A stretch of DNA of 21,282 nucleotides, taken from JANNMJ01 sp031397815 (lineage in GTDB: Bacteria > Bacteroidota > Bacteroidia > Cytophagales > Hymenobacteraceae). The position numbers were made by a program, and so were the translations under genes. Under the pieces are notes generated by a model, which was given only the letters and a program-made list of their open reading frames with translations, did not search any database and was not told where the DNA came from. Shown here in pieces: positions 1 through 6,897 of this stretch (its first letter is position 1; every line of letters starts with the position of its first letter). Location of the stretch: NCBI GenBank assembly GCA_031397815.1, contig JANNMJ010000135.1, forward strand, positions 1 to 21,282. Direction: 5' to 3'.

Positions 1-13
1 GGTGGGGGGACAC
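1..13. repeat. Tail of a G-rich intergenic repeat
   Basis: The first 13 bases, GGTGGGGGGACAC, are identical to 14271-14283, where they end a longer G/C-rich double-hairpin repeat. The window probably begins inside another copy whose body lies to the left. The rest of the stretch up to base 101 holds no gene I can see, only an A/T patch around 55-75 that may contain the promoter of the thioesterase gene. Confidence 0.45.
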
Positions 14-101
14 CCCAATCGGCCACGTACTGCCATGCGACTACCACTCCGTAGTTTGAGTTTTAAAATTTGTCTGAAGGCTCCCAGCAATCTCTTCCCT
101 T

Positions 102-524
102 ATGCACCCCGCCGCCCCTCTCCTCAACACCACCCGTCCGCACCTTTTCACCGTTCAGCCCGCTGATGTGGCGGATTTTACGGCGGAAGGCGGCCATTTC
201 GTCCACGCCGTGTGCAGCACGTTCCGGCTGGCGCGGGCGGCTGAGTGGGCGGGGCGGCTTTTTGTGCTGGAATTGAAAGAGGCTTCCGAGGAAGGCGTCG
301 GCACGTTCGTGCATCTCGACCACCACGCCCCGGCCTTCGTGGGCGAGGAAGTGCGGATGGAAGCCACCCTCACCGACGCAACCGAGGCCGGGGTCGTAAC
401 GTGTAGCTTTGCGGCCCGCGTGGGCGAGCGGCTCGTGGCTTCCGGGCGCACCGGGCAACGCATCCTTCCGAAAACCAAGCTCGAAGCGCACTTTGCGCGG
501 CTGAAACCTAACGCGGCCCCCTGA
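102..524 (+). CDS. FlK-like hotdog-fold thioesterase
   Basis: A 140-residue protein that I recognise as a hotdog-fold thioesterase of the fluoroacetyl-CoA thioesterase (FlK) type. FlK uses a Thr-Glu-His set at positions 42, 50 and 76. Here T40, E48 and H74 have exactly the same spacing, in the contexts CSTFRLARAAEWAG and GTFVHLDHHAPAFVGE. The C-terminal strands (FAARVGERLVASGRTGQRIL) also fit the family. It probably hydrolyses a small acyl-CoA in the cytoplasm. The true substrate cannot be read from sequence, and resistance to fluoroacetate should not be assumed. smpB starts 27 bases downstream, so the two may be cotranscribed. The ATG at 102 is used because it gives the usual length. Confidence 0.8.
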   Translation: MHPAAPLLNTTRPHLFTVQPADVADFTAEGGHFVHAVCSTFRLARAAEWAGRLFVLELKEASEEGVGTFVHLDHHAPAFVGEEVRMEATLTDATEAGVVTCSFAARVGERLVASGRTGQRILPKTKLEAHFARLKPNAAP

Positions 525-551
525 CGGACGCCGCGCCCGTCCTGATTCCTG

Positions 552-1019
552 ATGGCGAAACAAGCCGATAAAGACGCCCCCAAAACGGTTCATATCCAGA
601 ACCGCCGGGCCCGTTACGAATACACGTTCCTGACCACCTACGTGGCCGGAATTATGCTGCAAGGCACCGAAATCAAGAGCATCCGCGAAGGCAACGTACA
701 GATTCAGGACGGCTACTGCTCGTTTCAGATGGACGGCTCCCTTTGGATTTACGCGATGCAAATCGGGCGCTACACCGCCGGTACCTACAACAACCACGAG
801 CCGCTCCGCGTCCGGAAGCTGTTGCTGCAAAAGCGCGAGCTACGGCAGCTACGCAACAAATCCGACGAAGCCGGGCTAACTATCGTCCCGACCCGCCTCT
901 TCATCAACGAGCGCGGCTTCGCGAAGGTCGAAATCGCGCTAGCCCGCGGCAAAAAGCTCTTCGATAAGCGCGAGGACTTGAAAGCGAAAGACGCGAAGCG
1001 CGAGATTGACCGGTTTTAG
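552..1019 (+). CDS. smpB: SsrA-binding protein SmpB
   Basis: 155 residues, normal length for SmpB, the small protein that binds tmRNA (ssrA) and brings it to stalled ribosomes for trans-translation. Seen directly: the family start VHIQNRRARYEYTFL, the core GTEIKSIREGNVQIQDGYC around residues 38-56, NNHEPLRVRKLLL, and the basic C-terminal tail KKLFDKREDLKAKDAKREID that enters the decoding centre. The ssrA gene is not in the window. The ATG at 552 gives the standard N-terminus. The stop codon at 1017-1019 touches an inverted repeat that may be the left edge of the foreign module described next. Confidence 0.97.
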   Translation: MAKQADKDAPKTVHIQNRRARYEYTFLTTYVAGIMLQGTEIKSIREGNVQIQDGYCSFQMDGSLWIYAMQIGRYTAGTYNNHEPLRVRKLLLQKRELRQLRNKSDEAGLTIVPTRLFINERGFAKVEIALARGKKLFDKREDLKAKDAKREIDRF

Positions 1020-1039
1020 GGTTTGGGATGATGCGACTA
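1019..1039. repeat. Left arm of inverted repeat flanking the ATPase/DUF4276 module
   Basis: GGGTTTGGG (1019-1027) followed four bases later by TGCGACTA (1032-1039). The same two blocks in the same order occur inverted at 3115-3138. The arm starts on the last base of the smpB stop codon. This is seen in the sequence; the reading as a cassette end is inference. Confidence 0.5.
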
Positions 1040-1134
1040 ATTGCACAATTTTGAGAACGTAAACAAAGGCTCTTCGTTCGCAGGAAGAAGGCAACTTCTG
1101 GTGAACTTGCCCCTAGCAAATTCTGACCCTTGAG

Positions 1135-2433
1135 ATGAGTAAGTCAACTGCTGACATTCCGCGAATTGAATATCTGCGGGTCAAGAATTACCGTGCATTG
1201 CACGATTTGGAACTCCGTGATCTTACACCCTTGACTGTACTGCTAGGGCCGAATGGTAGCGGGAAATCAACCGTGTTTGATGTGTTCGCTTTTCTCGCTG
1301 AATGCTTTAATACAGGCTTGCGCAAGGCATGGGACAGGCGCAACCGATTGAAGGAATTGCGAACGCGTGGGGCAGACGGCCCGATTGAAATTGAAATTAA
1401 GTATCGGGAGAGTCGAAAAGCGACGCCTATTACTTATCATCTTTCCATTTCAGAAACTGAAAAAGGCCCAGTAGTAGTCGCTGAATGGTTGAAGTGGCGC
1501 CGAGGCCAGACCGGAAAGCCATTCAAGTTTCTTGACTTTCAACATGGTAGTGGACAGGTAATAAGTGGCGACCTTCCCGATGAGAAGGACGAACGCATTC
1601 TAGAAAGCTTAGCTGGGGCAGATGTATTGGCTGTAAATGCGTTAGGCCAGTTAAATAAACATCCTCGTGTGGTAGCGTTGCGCGAGTTTATTACGGGCTG
1701 GTACCTGTCGTACTTAGCAGTTGATAGTACTCGCCATACCTCTGAGGCTGGTCCTCAGGAGAGATTGTCAGAAAAGGGTGATAATCTAGCTAACGTCATT
1801 CAATACCTATACGAGCAACATCCAGATCGCTTGGCTGAAATCGAGCGAGCGCTGGCCCAGCGTGTTCCTCGTCTTAAATCAGTGGGAGCAGATCCAATGC
1901 CCGATGGGCGTCTACTTCTGACTATTCGTGATGCGCCTTTTGCTCAACCCGTCCTCGCGCGTTTTGCTTCCGATGGCACTCTCAAAATGCTTGCTTATCT
2001 CACGTTGCTCAATGATCCACAGCCCCCGCGTCTCATTGCTATCGAGGAACCTGAAAACCAACTACATCCTATGCTGCTGAGAGGTTTTGCAGAAGAATGC
2101 CAAAATGCTTCCCTGCGCTCTCAACTCCTGATTTCAACCCATTCGCCCTTTTTGATTAATGCATTACAGCCCGAGCAAGTTTGGGTGTTGTATCGTGATG
2201 AGCAAGGCTACACAAAAGCTGTTCGTACTGCTGATCTAGCCGGAGTCAGGGAATTTATAGAAAACAACGGACAATTAGGCGACCTCTGGATGGAAGGAAG
2301 ATTTGGTGTCGGGGATCCTTTCTTCCCGAATCGAACTCCTCGTCTTCGGCCTATACCGAAGAAGGCGAAAGAGAATCCGAAAGAACCAACACTCTTTGAT
2401 GTAATTCCTGATTCGCCAAAGTCAACTGATTAA
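1135..2433 (+). CDS. AAA/ABC-type ATPase (OLD-like), putative defence protein
   Basis: A 432-residue cytoplasmic P-loop ATPase of the SMC/ABC-like AAA_21 group. Seen: Walker A GPNGSGKST at residues 38-46, a signature-like SDGTLK at 279-284, Walker B LIAIEEPENQLHP at 300-312 and an H-loop STHSPF at 334-339. The Walker B strand is followed by E304-E305. There is no TOPRIM domain in the same chain, unlike classical OLD nucleases; the next gene may supply it. The C-terminus (about 390-432) is proline- and lysine-rich and ends in TLFDVIPDSPKSTD. The stop is three bases before the DUF4276 start, so the pair is surely cotranslated. Composition is much AT-richer than the neighbours. By analogy with ATPase plus TOPRIM pairs such as PARIS (AriA/AriB), a role in phage defence is likely but not shown. 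Confidence 0.88.
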   Translation: MSKSTADIPRIEYLRVKNYRALHDLELRDLTPLTVLLGPNGSGKSTVFDVFAFLAECFNTGLRKAWDRRNRLKELRTRGADGPIEIEIKYRESRKATPITYHLSISETEKGPVVVAEWLKWRRGQTGKPFKFLDFQHGSGQVISGDLPDEKDERILESLAGADVLAVNALGQLNKHPRVVALREFITGWYLSYLAVDSTRHTSEAGPQERLSEKGDNLANVIQYLYEQHPDRLAEIERALAQRVPRLKSVGADPMPDGRLLLTIRDAPFAQPVLARFASDGTLKMLAYLTLLNDPQPPRLIAIEEPENQLHPMLLRGFAEECQNASLRSQLLISTHSPFLINALQPEQVWVLYRDEQGYTKAVRTADLAGVREFIENNGQLGDLWMEGRFGVGDPFFPNRTPRLRPIPKKAKENPKEPTLFDVIPDSPKSTD

Positions 2434-2436
2434 ACT

Positions 2437-3105
2437 ATGCGGGTGGAGTTTCTGGTAGAGGAGCCGTCGATGAAAGTCGCTCTTTACGCATTATTGCCCG
2501 CACTTTTGCCGGCGCCGACTTATGATTTTGAAGTGTTTGATTTTAGTTCGAAAGAACGCTTGCTAGCTAAGCTGCCTGATAGATTAATGGGTTACGCCAG
2601 CATGATTCGAAGTGGCGGTTACGATGACTTGCGTGTAGTTGTCTTAGTAGACCGTGACGATGAGGATTGTCGCGTGTTGAAAGAGCGGCTCGAAAAAATA
2701 TCTCAGGCAGCAGGTCTGCATACTAAGACTACTGCTTCAGTTTTACCTACAGAAATTTTTCATGTAGTGAACCGGATTGTTTGTGAAGAATTAGAGGCTT
2801 GGTTTCTAGGTGATCTACTAGCACTCCAAAATGTTTACCCCCGGTTGACCGCTAGGCACTTCAACAAGAATCATCTTCAAGACCCAGATTCTGTTAAAGG
2901 AGGAACTTGGGAGGCATTGTTACGAGCTTTGCAAAAAGCTAACTATTACTTGCCGCCGTTAGCTAATAATTCTTGGAAGTACGAACTGGCTAAACGAGTC
3001 GGGCCGTATCTGAACTTGACGCCCCGTGATTCGCTGAATGGTAATCGCTCAGTTAGTTTTCAGTATTTTATCGCAGGTATAAAGGCAGTTATGCAGCAGC
3101 GATAA
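2437..3105 (+). CDS. DUF4276 family protein, TOPRIM-like putative effector
   Basis: 222 residues, recognised as DUF4276. Seen: the N-terminal strand VEFLVEEPSM (3-12) with acidic E8-E9, a second acidic motif VLVDRDDEDC (69-78), and EELEAWFLGD (117-126). A glutamate on the first strand and a DxD on a later strand resemble the metal-binding pattern of TOPRIM nucleases. The middle KGGTWEAL and the C-terminal NRSVSFQYFIAG are also family features. It lies three bases after the ATPase gene and shares its low GC content. Inference: the ATPase acts as sensor or regulator and this protein as a nuclease-type effector. I know of no catalytic activity proven for DUF4276, so the function remains open. 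Confidence 0.85.
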   Translation: MRVEFLVEEPSMKVALYALLPALLPAPTYDFEVFDFSSKERLLAKLPDRLMGYASMIRSGGYDDLRVVVLVDRDDEDCRVLKERLEKISQAAGLHTKTTASVLPTEIFHVVNRIVCEELEAWFLGDLLALQNVYPRLTARHFNKNHLQDPDSVKGGTWEALLRALQKANYYLPPLANNSWKYELAKRVGPYLNLTPRDSLNGNRSVSFQYFIAGIKAVMQQR

Positions 3106-3114
3106 TTTAAAACC

Positions 3115-3138
3115 TAGTCGCAGATCTACCCCAAACCC
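3115..3138. repeat. Right arm of inverted repeat flanking the ATPase/DUF4276 module
   Basis: TAGTCGCA (3115-3122) followed by CCCAAACCC (3130-3138), the reverse complements of the two blocks at 1032-1039 and 1019-1027. The gap between blocks is seven bases here and four on the left. It sits between the DUF4276 stop and the NlpC/P60 start at 3154. Confidence 0.5.
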
Positions 3139-3153
3139 CGCCAACCAAAACCC

Positions 3154-3930
3154 ATGTACGGCATCTGCCCCCTAAGCATTGCCCCCCTGCGGGCCGACCC
3201 CAGCGACCGCGCCGAGCAAGTCAGTCAGCTTGTGTTTGGGGAGTGTTATACGGTGCTGGTGGCGCAGGAAAAGTGGCTAAGGGTGCGCGTGGCGGCCGAT
3301 GGGTACGAGGGCTGGCTCGACGCGAAACAGCATCTGGTGGTGCCGGGCGCGTGGTTCGAGGCGTGGGTGAATGCGATGCCGCACGCCCGGACGTTGGATG
3401 TGGTGGGCGTCGTGAGTGACTCGCACACGCGGGTGCCGGTGCAGCTAGGTTCGCTGCTGCCGTTTTTCGATGGCATGACGATGCAGCTCGGCCCCGACCG
3501 AAAAATGTTCTACAACGGCCTCGCCACCAATCCGCGTCAGGCTGCGCCTGAGGGGCTGCTGCTGCGGGCGGCTAATTTGTACCGGGGGGCGCCGTATCAG
3601 TGGGGCGGTAAATCGATTTTCGGGCTCGATTGCTCCGGGTTCGTGCAGCAGGTATACGGCATCGTCGGGGTGCAGCTCCCGCGTGATGCGCATCAGCAAG
3701 TGGCTATCGGTGAGGATGTTCCGTTCGTGACGCAAGCGCGCATCGGCGACTTGGCGTTCTTCGATAATGCCGACGGGCGCATCGTCCACGTCGGGATGGT
3801 GGTCGGCGAGGGGCAGATTCTGCACGCCAGCGGCGAAGTTCGTCTCGATTCCCTCGACCATCACGGCATCTACCACACCGGGCGCCGCACCTACACGCAC
3901 CAGCTGCGGGTGGTGCGACGGGTGCTGTAG
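3154..3930 (+). CDS. SH3-domain NlpC/P60 (C40) peptidase
   Basis: A 258-residue C40 cysteine peptidase. These enzymes cut peptidoglycan stem peptides, typically between D-Glu and diaminopimelate. Seen: a bacterial SH3 domain at about 2-60 (ICPLSIAPLRADPSDRAEQV to GWLDAKQH), a linker or second SH3-like part at about 80-125, and the catalytic domain from about 137 (LRAANLYRGAPYQWGGKS). The catalytic set is C160 in LDCSGF, H212 in IVHVGMV and H224 in ILHASG. No signal peptide or lipobox is visible at the N-terminus, so export is unclear; it could act on imported muropeptides in recycling. Base composition returns to the genomic norm here, marking the right edge of the foreign module. Confidence 0.92.
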   Translation: MYGICPLSIAPLRADPSDRAEQVSQLVFGECYTVLVAQEKWLRVRVAADGYEGWLDAKQHLVVPGAWFEAWVNAMPHARTLDVVGVVSDSHTRVPVQLGSLLPFFDGMTMQLGPDRKMFYNGLATNPRQAAPEGLLLRAANLYRGAPYQWGGKSIFGLDCSGFVQQVYGIVGVQLPRDAHQQVAIGEDVPFVTQARIGDLAFFDNADGRIVHVGMVVGEGQILHASGEVRLDSLDHHGIYHTGRRTYTHQLRVVRRVL

Positions 3931-4001
3931 AGCGGGGCCGAAAGCGGGTTTCAGGTTTTCTGTCAGCAACTTCCGGGGCTGTTGCGGGGTTATGCGTACG
4001 G

Positions 4002-4031
4002 TTAGCCATTCCGCCCGCTGTGGTATCTTGG
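4002..4031 (+). promoter_or_regulatory. Possible Bacteroidota-type promoter for the HNH gene
   Basis: TTA (4002-4004), then 19 bases, then TATCTTGG (4024-4031). The Bacteroidota vegetative promoter is TTG, about 19 bases, TAnnTTTG. One mismatch in each element, with the expected spacing, about 35 bases before the ATG at 4066. Short motifs like this arise by chance, so the call is tentative. Confidence 0.35.
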
Positions 4032-4065
4032 CCCGACCGGTTCCCCGCTTCTGCCGCCTAGCTGA

Positions 4066-4572
4066 ATGGATCATAAAGTCCTTGTCCTGAACGGCGATTA
4101 CACGGCTCTGGCCCTGACCAGCGTGCAAAAGGCGTTCGTGTTGCTTTACCTCGAAAAAGCCGATCTGATAGCGCCTTCGAGTCACGGCACCTTACGCACC
4201 GTGAATCGCGAATACGCCCGTCCGAGCGTTATTCGGCTGCACCGCTACGTGCGGGTGCCCTACAAAGGCATCACGCTGAGCCGCCATAACCTCATGCGGC
4301 GCGACAATTTCGAGTGCCAATACTGCGGCTCCACCCGCAACCTCACCCTCGACCACATGATGCCGCGCTCCCGCGGCGGCGATTCCGGGTGGACAAACCT
4401 GCTCACGGCCTGCTCGCGCTGCAATCATAAGAAAGGCGACCGCACCCCCGAGGAAGCCGGGATGATTCCGCGTCAACGTCCGCGCCGCCCGACGCTCGCG
4501 TCGTTCCTGCGCTCCAGCGCCGGGCACCTCGACGAGGCGTGGCATACCTACCTCGCCGAGCGCGCCGCCTAA
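4066..4572 (+). CDS. HNH endonuclease
   Basis: 168 residues. The HNH domain spans about 70-130: zinc ligands C84-x2-C87 (ECQYCGS), the catalytic region LTLDHMMPRSRGGDSGWTNL with D96-H97, and the second knuckle C116-x2-C119 followed by N120-H121 (CSRCNHKKGDRTPEE). This is a small single-domain HNH nuclease of the McrA-like type that is common as a lone chromosomal gene in Bacteroidota. The N-terminal 70 residues (LVLNGDYTALALTSVQKAFVLLY) are a family extension. No restriction methylase or phage gene is adjacent, so nothing in the context points to restriction-modification. Its biological role is unknown. Confidence 0.92.
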   Translation: MDHKVLVLNGDYTALALTSVQKAFVLLYLEKADLIAPSSHGTLRTVNREYARPSVIRLHRYVRVPYKGITLSRHNLMRRDNFECQYCGSTRNLTLDHMMPRSRGGDSGWTNLLTACSRCNHKKGDRTPEEAGMIPRQRPRRPTLASFLRSSAGHLDEAWHTYLAERAA

Positions 4573-4605
4573 CATCGGGGCGCTGGGCGCCGTACTTTCG
4601 TCGGT

Positions 4606-5094
4606 ATGCGCGTCCTGCTCTCCCTTTCCGTTATCGCCGCCCTGCTGACTTCGTCGGGCTGCCACCACGCCAAAACCGCCGCCGTCGCTGACCCTAGCGC
4701 CACCGCCAGCACCGCCCCAACGGCCGCGCCGCCGCTGATTCGGTTCGAGCGCACTCCGTGCATGGGCCGCTGCCCGCAGTTCGTGGCCGAAATCAGCGCC
4801 GATGGTACGCTGCGTTACGAAGGCAAGGCAAACGCGCCGAAAGAAGGCAAGCTGACGGGGAAAATTACCCCCGACGTGGTGAAAATGATTCTCTCTCAGG
4901 TTGATGAGATGGGTTTCGCCAAGTATCCCGAAGACGAATTCGGGAAGGGAATGATGGATGCGCCATCGGCGATTCTGACCATTCAGGGGCACAAAGTCAG
5001 CTGCACCGGCGGCGAGTGCCCACCCGACCTGAAAGCGCTGCACCGTTACCTCGATCAGGAGATCAACCGCGCGTTGGGAATCGGCGTGGAGTAA
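4606..5094 (+). CDS. DUF6438 domain lipoprotein
   Basis: 162 residues. The N-terminus MRVLLSLSVIAALLTSSGC has a hydrophobic core and a lipobox-like SSGC with C19 as the lipid anchor. A Ser/Ala/Thr/Pro linker runs to about residue 43, then a DUF6438 domain with FERTPCMGRCPQFVAEISAD (C52, C56), GTLRYEG, and a later pair C133 and C138 in VSCTGGEC. The four cysteines suggest disulfides or a metal site in the periplasm; that is inference and the family has no known function. A weak promoter-like TACTTTCG at 4593-4600 ends five bases before the ATG, which would give an almost leaderless transcript. A nested hairpin repeat begins three bases after the stop. Confidence 0.82.
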   Translation: MRVLLSLSVIAALLTSSGCHHAKTAAVADPSATASTAPTAAPPLIRFERTPCMGRCPQFVAEISADGTLRYEGKANAPKEGKLTGKITPDVVKMILSQVDEMGFAKYPEDEFGKGMMDAPSAILTIQGHKVSCTGGECPPDLKALHRYLDQEINRALGIGVE

Positions 5095-5097
5095 AGA

Positions 5098-5155
5098 CGT
5101 AGGGACGCCTATTGGCGTCCTATCCAGACCGTGGACGCCAATAGGCGTCCCTACG
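5098..5155. repeat. Perfect 23-bp inverted repeat with a palindrome inside each arm
   Basis: Arms 5098-5120 and 5133-5155 are exact reverse complements, with a 12-base loop. Each arm is itself a small hairpin: GGACGCC-TATT-GGCGTCC at 5103-5120, and its complement on the other side. It fills the gap between the convergent DUF6438 and substrate-binding protein genes and could serve as a bidirectional terminator, although no T-run follows. The nested design resembles REP-type mobile intergenic repeats. Confidence 0.8.
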
Positions 5156-5178
5156 CAGGTCCTCTAAATCGACCCCAA

Positions 5179-6897
5179 TTACTTCTTCCAAACCCGCTCC
5201 AGCCGAAGCTGATTCATCGGGTCCGCCGTGAGGCCGTGGATGTTGGGCTGCGTCAGGCGCACCACTTCGTCGTAATACAGCACGATAACGGGGCATTCGG
5301 CGAGCATCAGGCGGTCGAGCTGCTGGTAGAGCTGCTGCCGCGTGGCCTCGTTCGGCTCGCGTTGCGCTTGCTCGTAGAGACGGTCGTAGGCGGCGGATTT
5401 GAAGTGAGTTTTATCAGGACCAGCCGGGGAGAAATTCGGCGAGTAGAAGAGCGCGAGGTAGTTCTCCGCATCCGGGTAATCGCCGAGCCACGACTTCGTC
5501 CAGAACCCCGCTTGCCCATTGTCCACCAACTCTTGGTGCGCGGGGCCTTGGTTGATATCAAGCTTGATTTCCGCGCCCACTGCCGCCCATTGCTGTTGCA
5601 GAAACTCGACTTGCTCGCGCTTCTCAGCTACCGTGCTCAGTGTCAAGCGCAATGGCTTTTGGCCGGGACCATAACCGGCCTCTTTCAGCAGCGCCCGCGC
5701 CCGTGTGGGGTCGAAGGCGTAACCGGGCACGGCTTTTTCATCGAACGACGCCAGTGCGGGCGGCACCATCCCCGACGTGCCGGGGCGCCCCACTGAGTTC
5801 AGCAGGAACCGCACGTAGGCGCGCCTATCAATGGCGTAGCTCAGGGCTTGCCGCACCCGGCGGTCGCGGAGGGCGGGGTTGGGTTCGCGAAGGTTCGCCG
5901 TATCGAGTTGAAAGCCGAGGTATTCAGTGTTGAGGTACGGCACTTTTTCGACCCGAAACCGGCCCGCAAAATCGGGCTGCGGGGTGCCGTCGGGCCGCAG
6001 AATCAGGTCGCGTGAGGATTCGCGGATGCCTGATAGGAAATCGAGCTTGCCTTGCAGGAAGCTCAGAAACTCGGTCTTTTTATCGCCGATGAACGAAATC
6101 TGCACCGCGTCGAGGTAGGGTAGGGGCTTGTTGTGCGCATCGCGGCGCCAGTAATTGGGGTTGCGGTGCAGAATCAGCGCCGTGCCTTCGTGCCAGACGT
6201 GAAACCGGAACGGACCGGTGCCGACAGGGTGCTGCCCGAAATCGGCGCCATACTGCCGCACCGCTTCCGGCGGCACCACGAATGCGTATGGCATACTCAA
6301 CAGGCTCAGAAACGCCGCAAACGGCGCTTGCAAACGCACGATAACTGTGGAATCATCGGGCGCGGTGAAGGCCGAATCCAGCGGTGCGCCGCTCGAATCA
6401 CTCACCACTTTCCCCCGGAAAATCCAGCCGCCCGTGGAGGCGGTCGCGGGGTCGAGGAGGCGCCGGAACGAGTACACCACATCGGCCGCCCGCACGGCGC
6501 GGCCTTTTCCCTGCGGAAAGCATGCGTCGTCGTGGAAGTGGGTGTTGGCGCGCAGCCGGAACGTGTAAGTGCGCGCATCCGCCGAAACCGACCACGAGCG
6601 GGCGAGCGCGGGGGCCGGATGGAGCGTGGAATCCAGCTCGACGAGGCCGTTGTAAAGCTGCGTCTGCGCCCAGATGTTGGCTTGGTTGCGCGCAAACGCC
6701 GGGTCGAGCGACGTGAGGGCGCCGCTCTGCTCGCTTTGGTTGTAACGGAAGACGCGGCGCTCGTCGGTGGGGGAGGAGGCGGGGCCGCAACCGGCCATAA
6801 AACACCCCAGCACCGCGACCAGCAGGCCCGCACAAAAGTTATCCACCGTCGGGCGGCAAAATGTGGAGAAAAACCCGCTTGTCCGAGCGTGGAACAT
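5179..6897 (-). CDS. ABC transporter substrate-binding lipoprotein, family 5 (oligopeptide type)
   Basis: 572 residues from the ATG at 6897; a TTG at 6924 would add nine. I prefer the ATG because it gives a signal peptide (MFHARTSGFFSTFC, then GLLVAVLGCFMAGC) ending in a lipobox, so the protein is likely a lipoprotein. The mature part is a family 5 solute-binding protein (OppA/DppA type): LTSLDPAFARNQANIWAQTQ near the start, ARSWSVSADARTYTFRLR, VPYLNTEYLGFQLDT, VRQALSYAIDRRAYVRFL, and the late WLGDYPDAENYLALFYS. It would bind peptides or similar ligands in the periplasm for an ABC importer. No permease or ATPase gene is nearby, so it is an orphan here. The last residues are RLERVWKK. Confidence 0.9.
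   Translation of the reverse strand: MFHARTSGFFSTFCRPTVDNFCAGLLVAVLGCFMAGCGPASSPTDERRVFRYNQSEQSGALTSLDPAFARNQANIWAQTQLYNGLVELDSTLHPAPALARSWSVSADARTYTFRLRANTHFHDDACFPQGKGRAVRAADVVYSFRRLLDPATASTGGWIFRGKVVSDSSGAPLDSAFTAPDDSTVIVRLQAPFAAFLSLLSMPYAFVVPPEAVRQYGADFGQHPVGTGPFRFHVWHEGTALILHRNPNYWRRDAHNKPLPYLDAVQISFIGDKKTEFLSFLQGKLDFLSGIRESSRDLILRPDGTPQPDFAGRFRVEKVPYLNTEYLGFQLDTANLREPNPALRDRRVRQALSYAIDRRAYVRFLLNSVGRPGTSGMVPPALASFDEKAVPGYAFDPTRARALLKEAGYGPGQKPLRLTLSTVAEKREQVEFLQQQWAAVGAEIKLDINQGPAHQELVDNGQAGFWTKSWLGDYPDAENYLALFYSPNFSPAGPDKTHFKSAAYDRLYEQAQREPNEATRQQLYQQLDRLMLAECPVIVLYYDEVVRLTQPNIHGLTADPMNQLRLERVWKK

Larger units (their letters stand above)
1019..3139 (+). other. Candidate horizontally acquired two-gene cassette
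   Basis: Region between smpB and the NlpC/P60 gene that carries only the ATPase and DUF4276 genes. Hand counts of 60-base lines give 27/60 GC (2041-2100) and 28/60 (2581-2640), against 36/60 at 901-960 in smpB, 35/60 at 3601-3660 in the NlpC gene and 44/60 at 19261-19320. Codons ending in A or T are frequent here and rare in the neighbours. The region is bounded by the inverted repeat arms 1019-1039 and 3115-3138. No transposase, integrase or tRNA accompanies it, so the way it arrived is unknown. The 115 bases 1020-1134 in front of the first gene are AT-rich and probably hold its promoter. Confidence 0.6.

Noticed and set aside
63..830. Long minus-strand open frame opposite the thioesterase and smpB genes
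   Set aside because: It overlaps two confidently identified genes and its translation is low-complexity with no family features; long antisense frames are expected in GC-rich coding DNA.
2325..2340. CCCGAATCGAACTCCT, which resembles the T-arm of a tRNA read on the minus strand
   Set aside because: It lies inside the ATPase coding frame and no acceptor stem, anticodon arm or D-arm can be built around it.
1019..3139. Toxin-antitoxin reading of the two-gene module
   Set aside because: Both proteins are far larger than usual toxins or antitoxins and carry ATPase and TOPRIM-like motifs instead, so a nuclease-type defence pair is a better fit.
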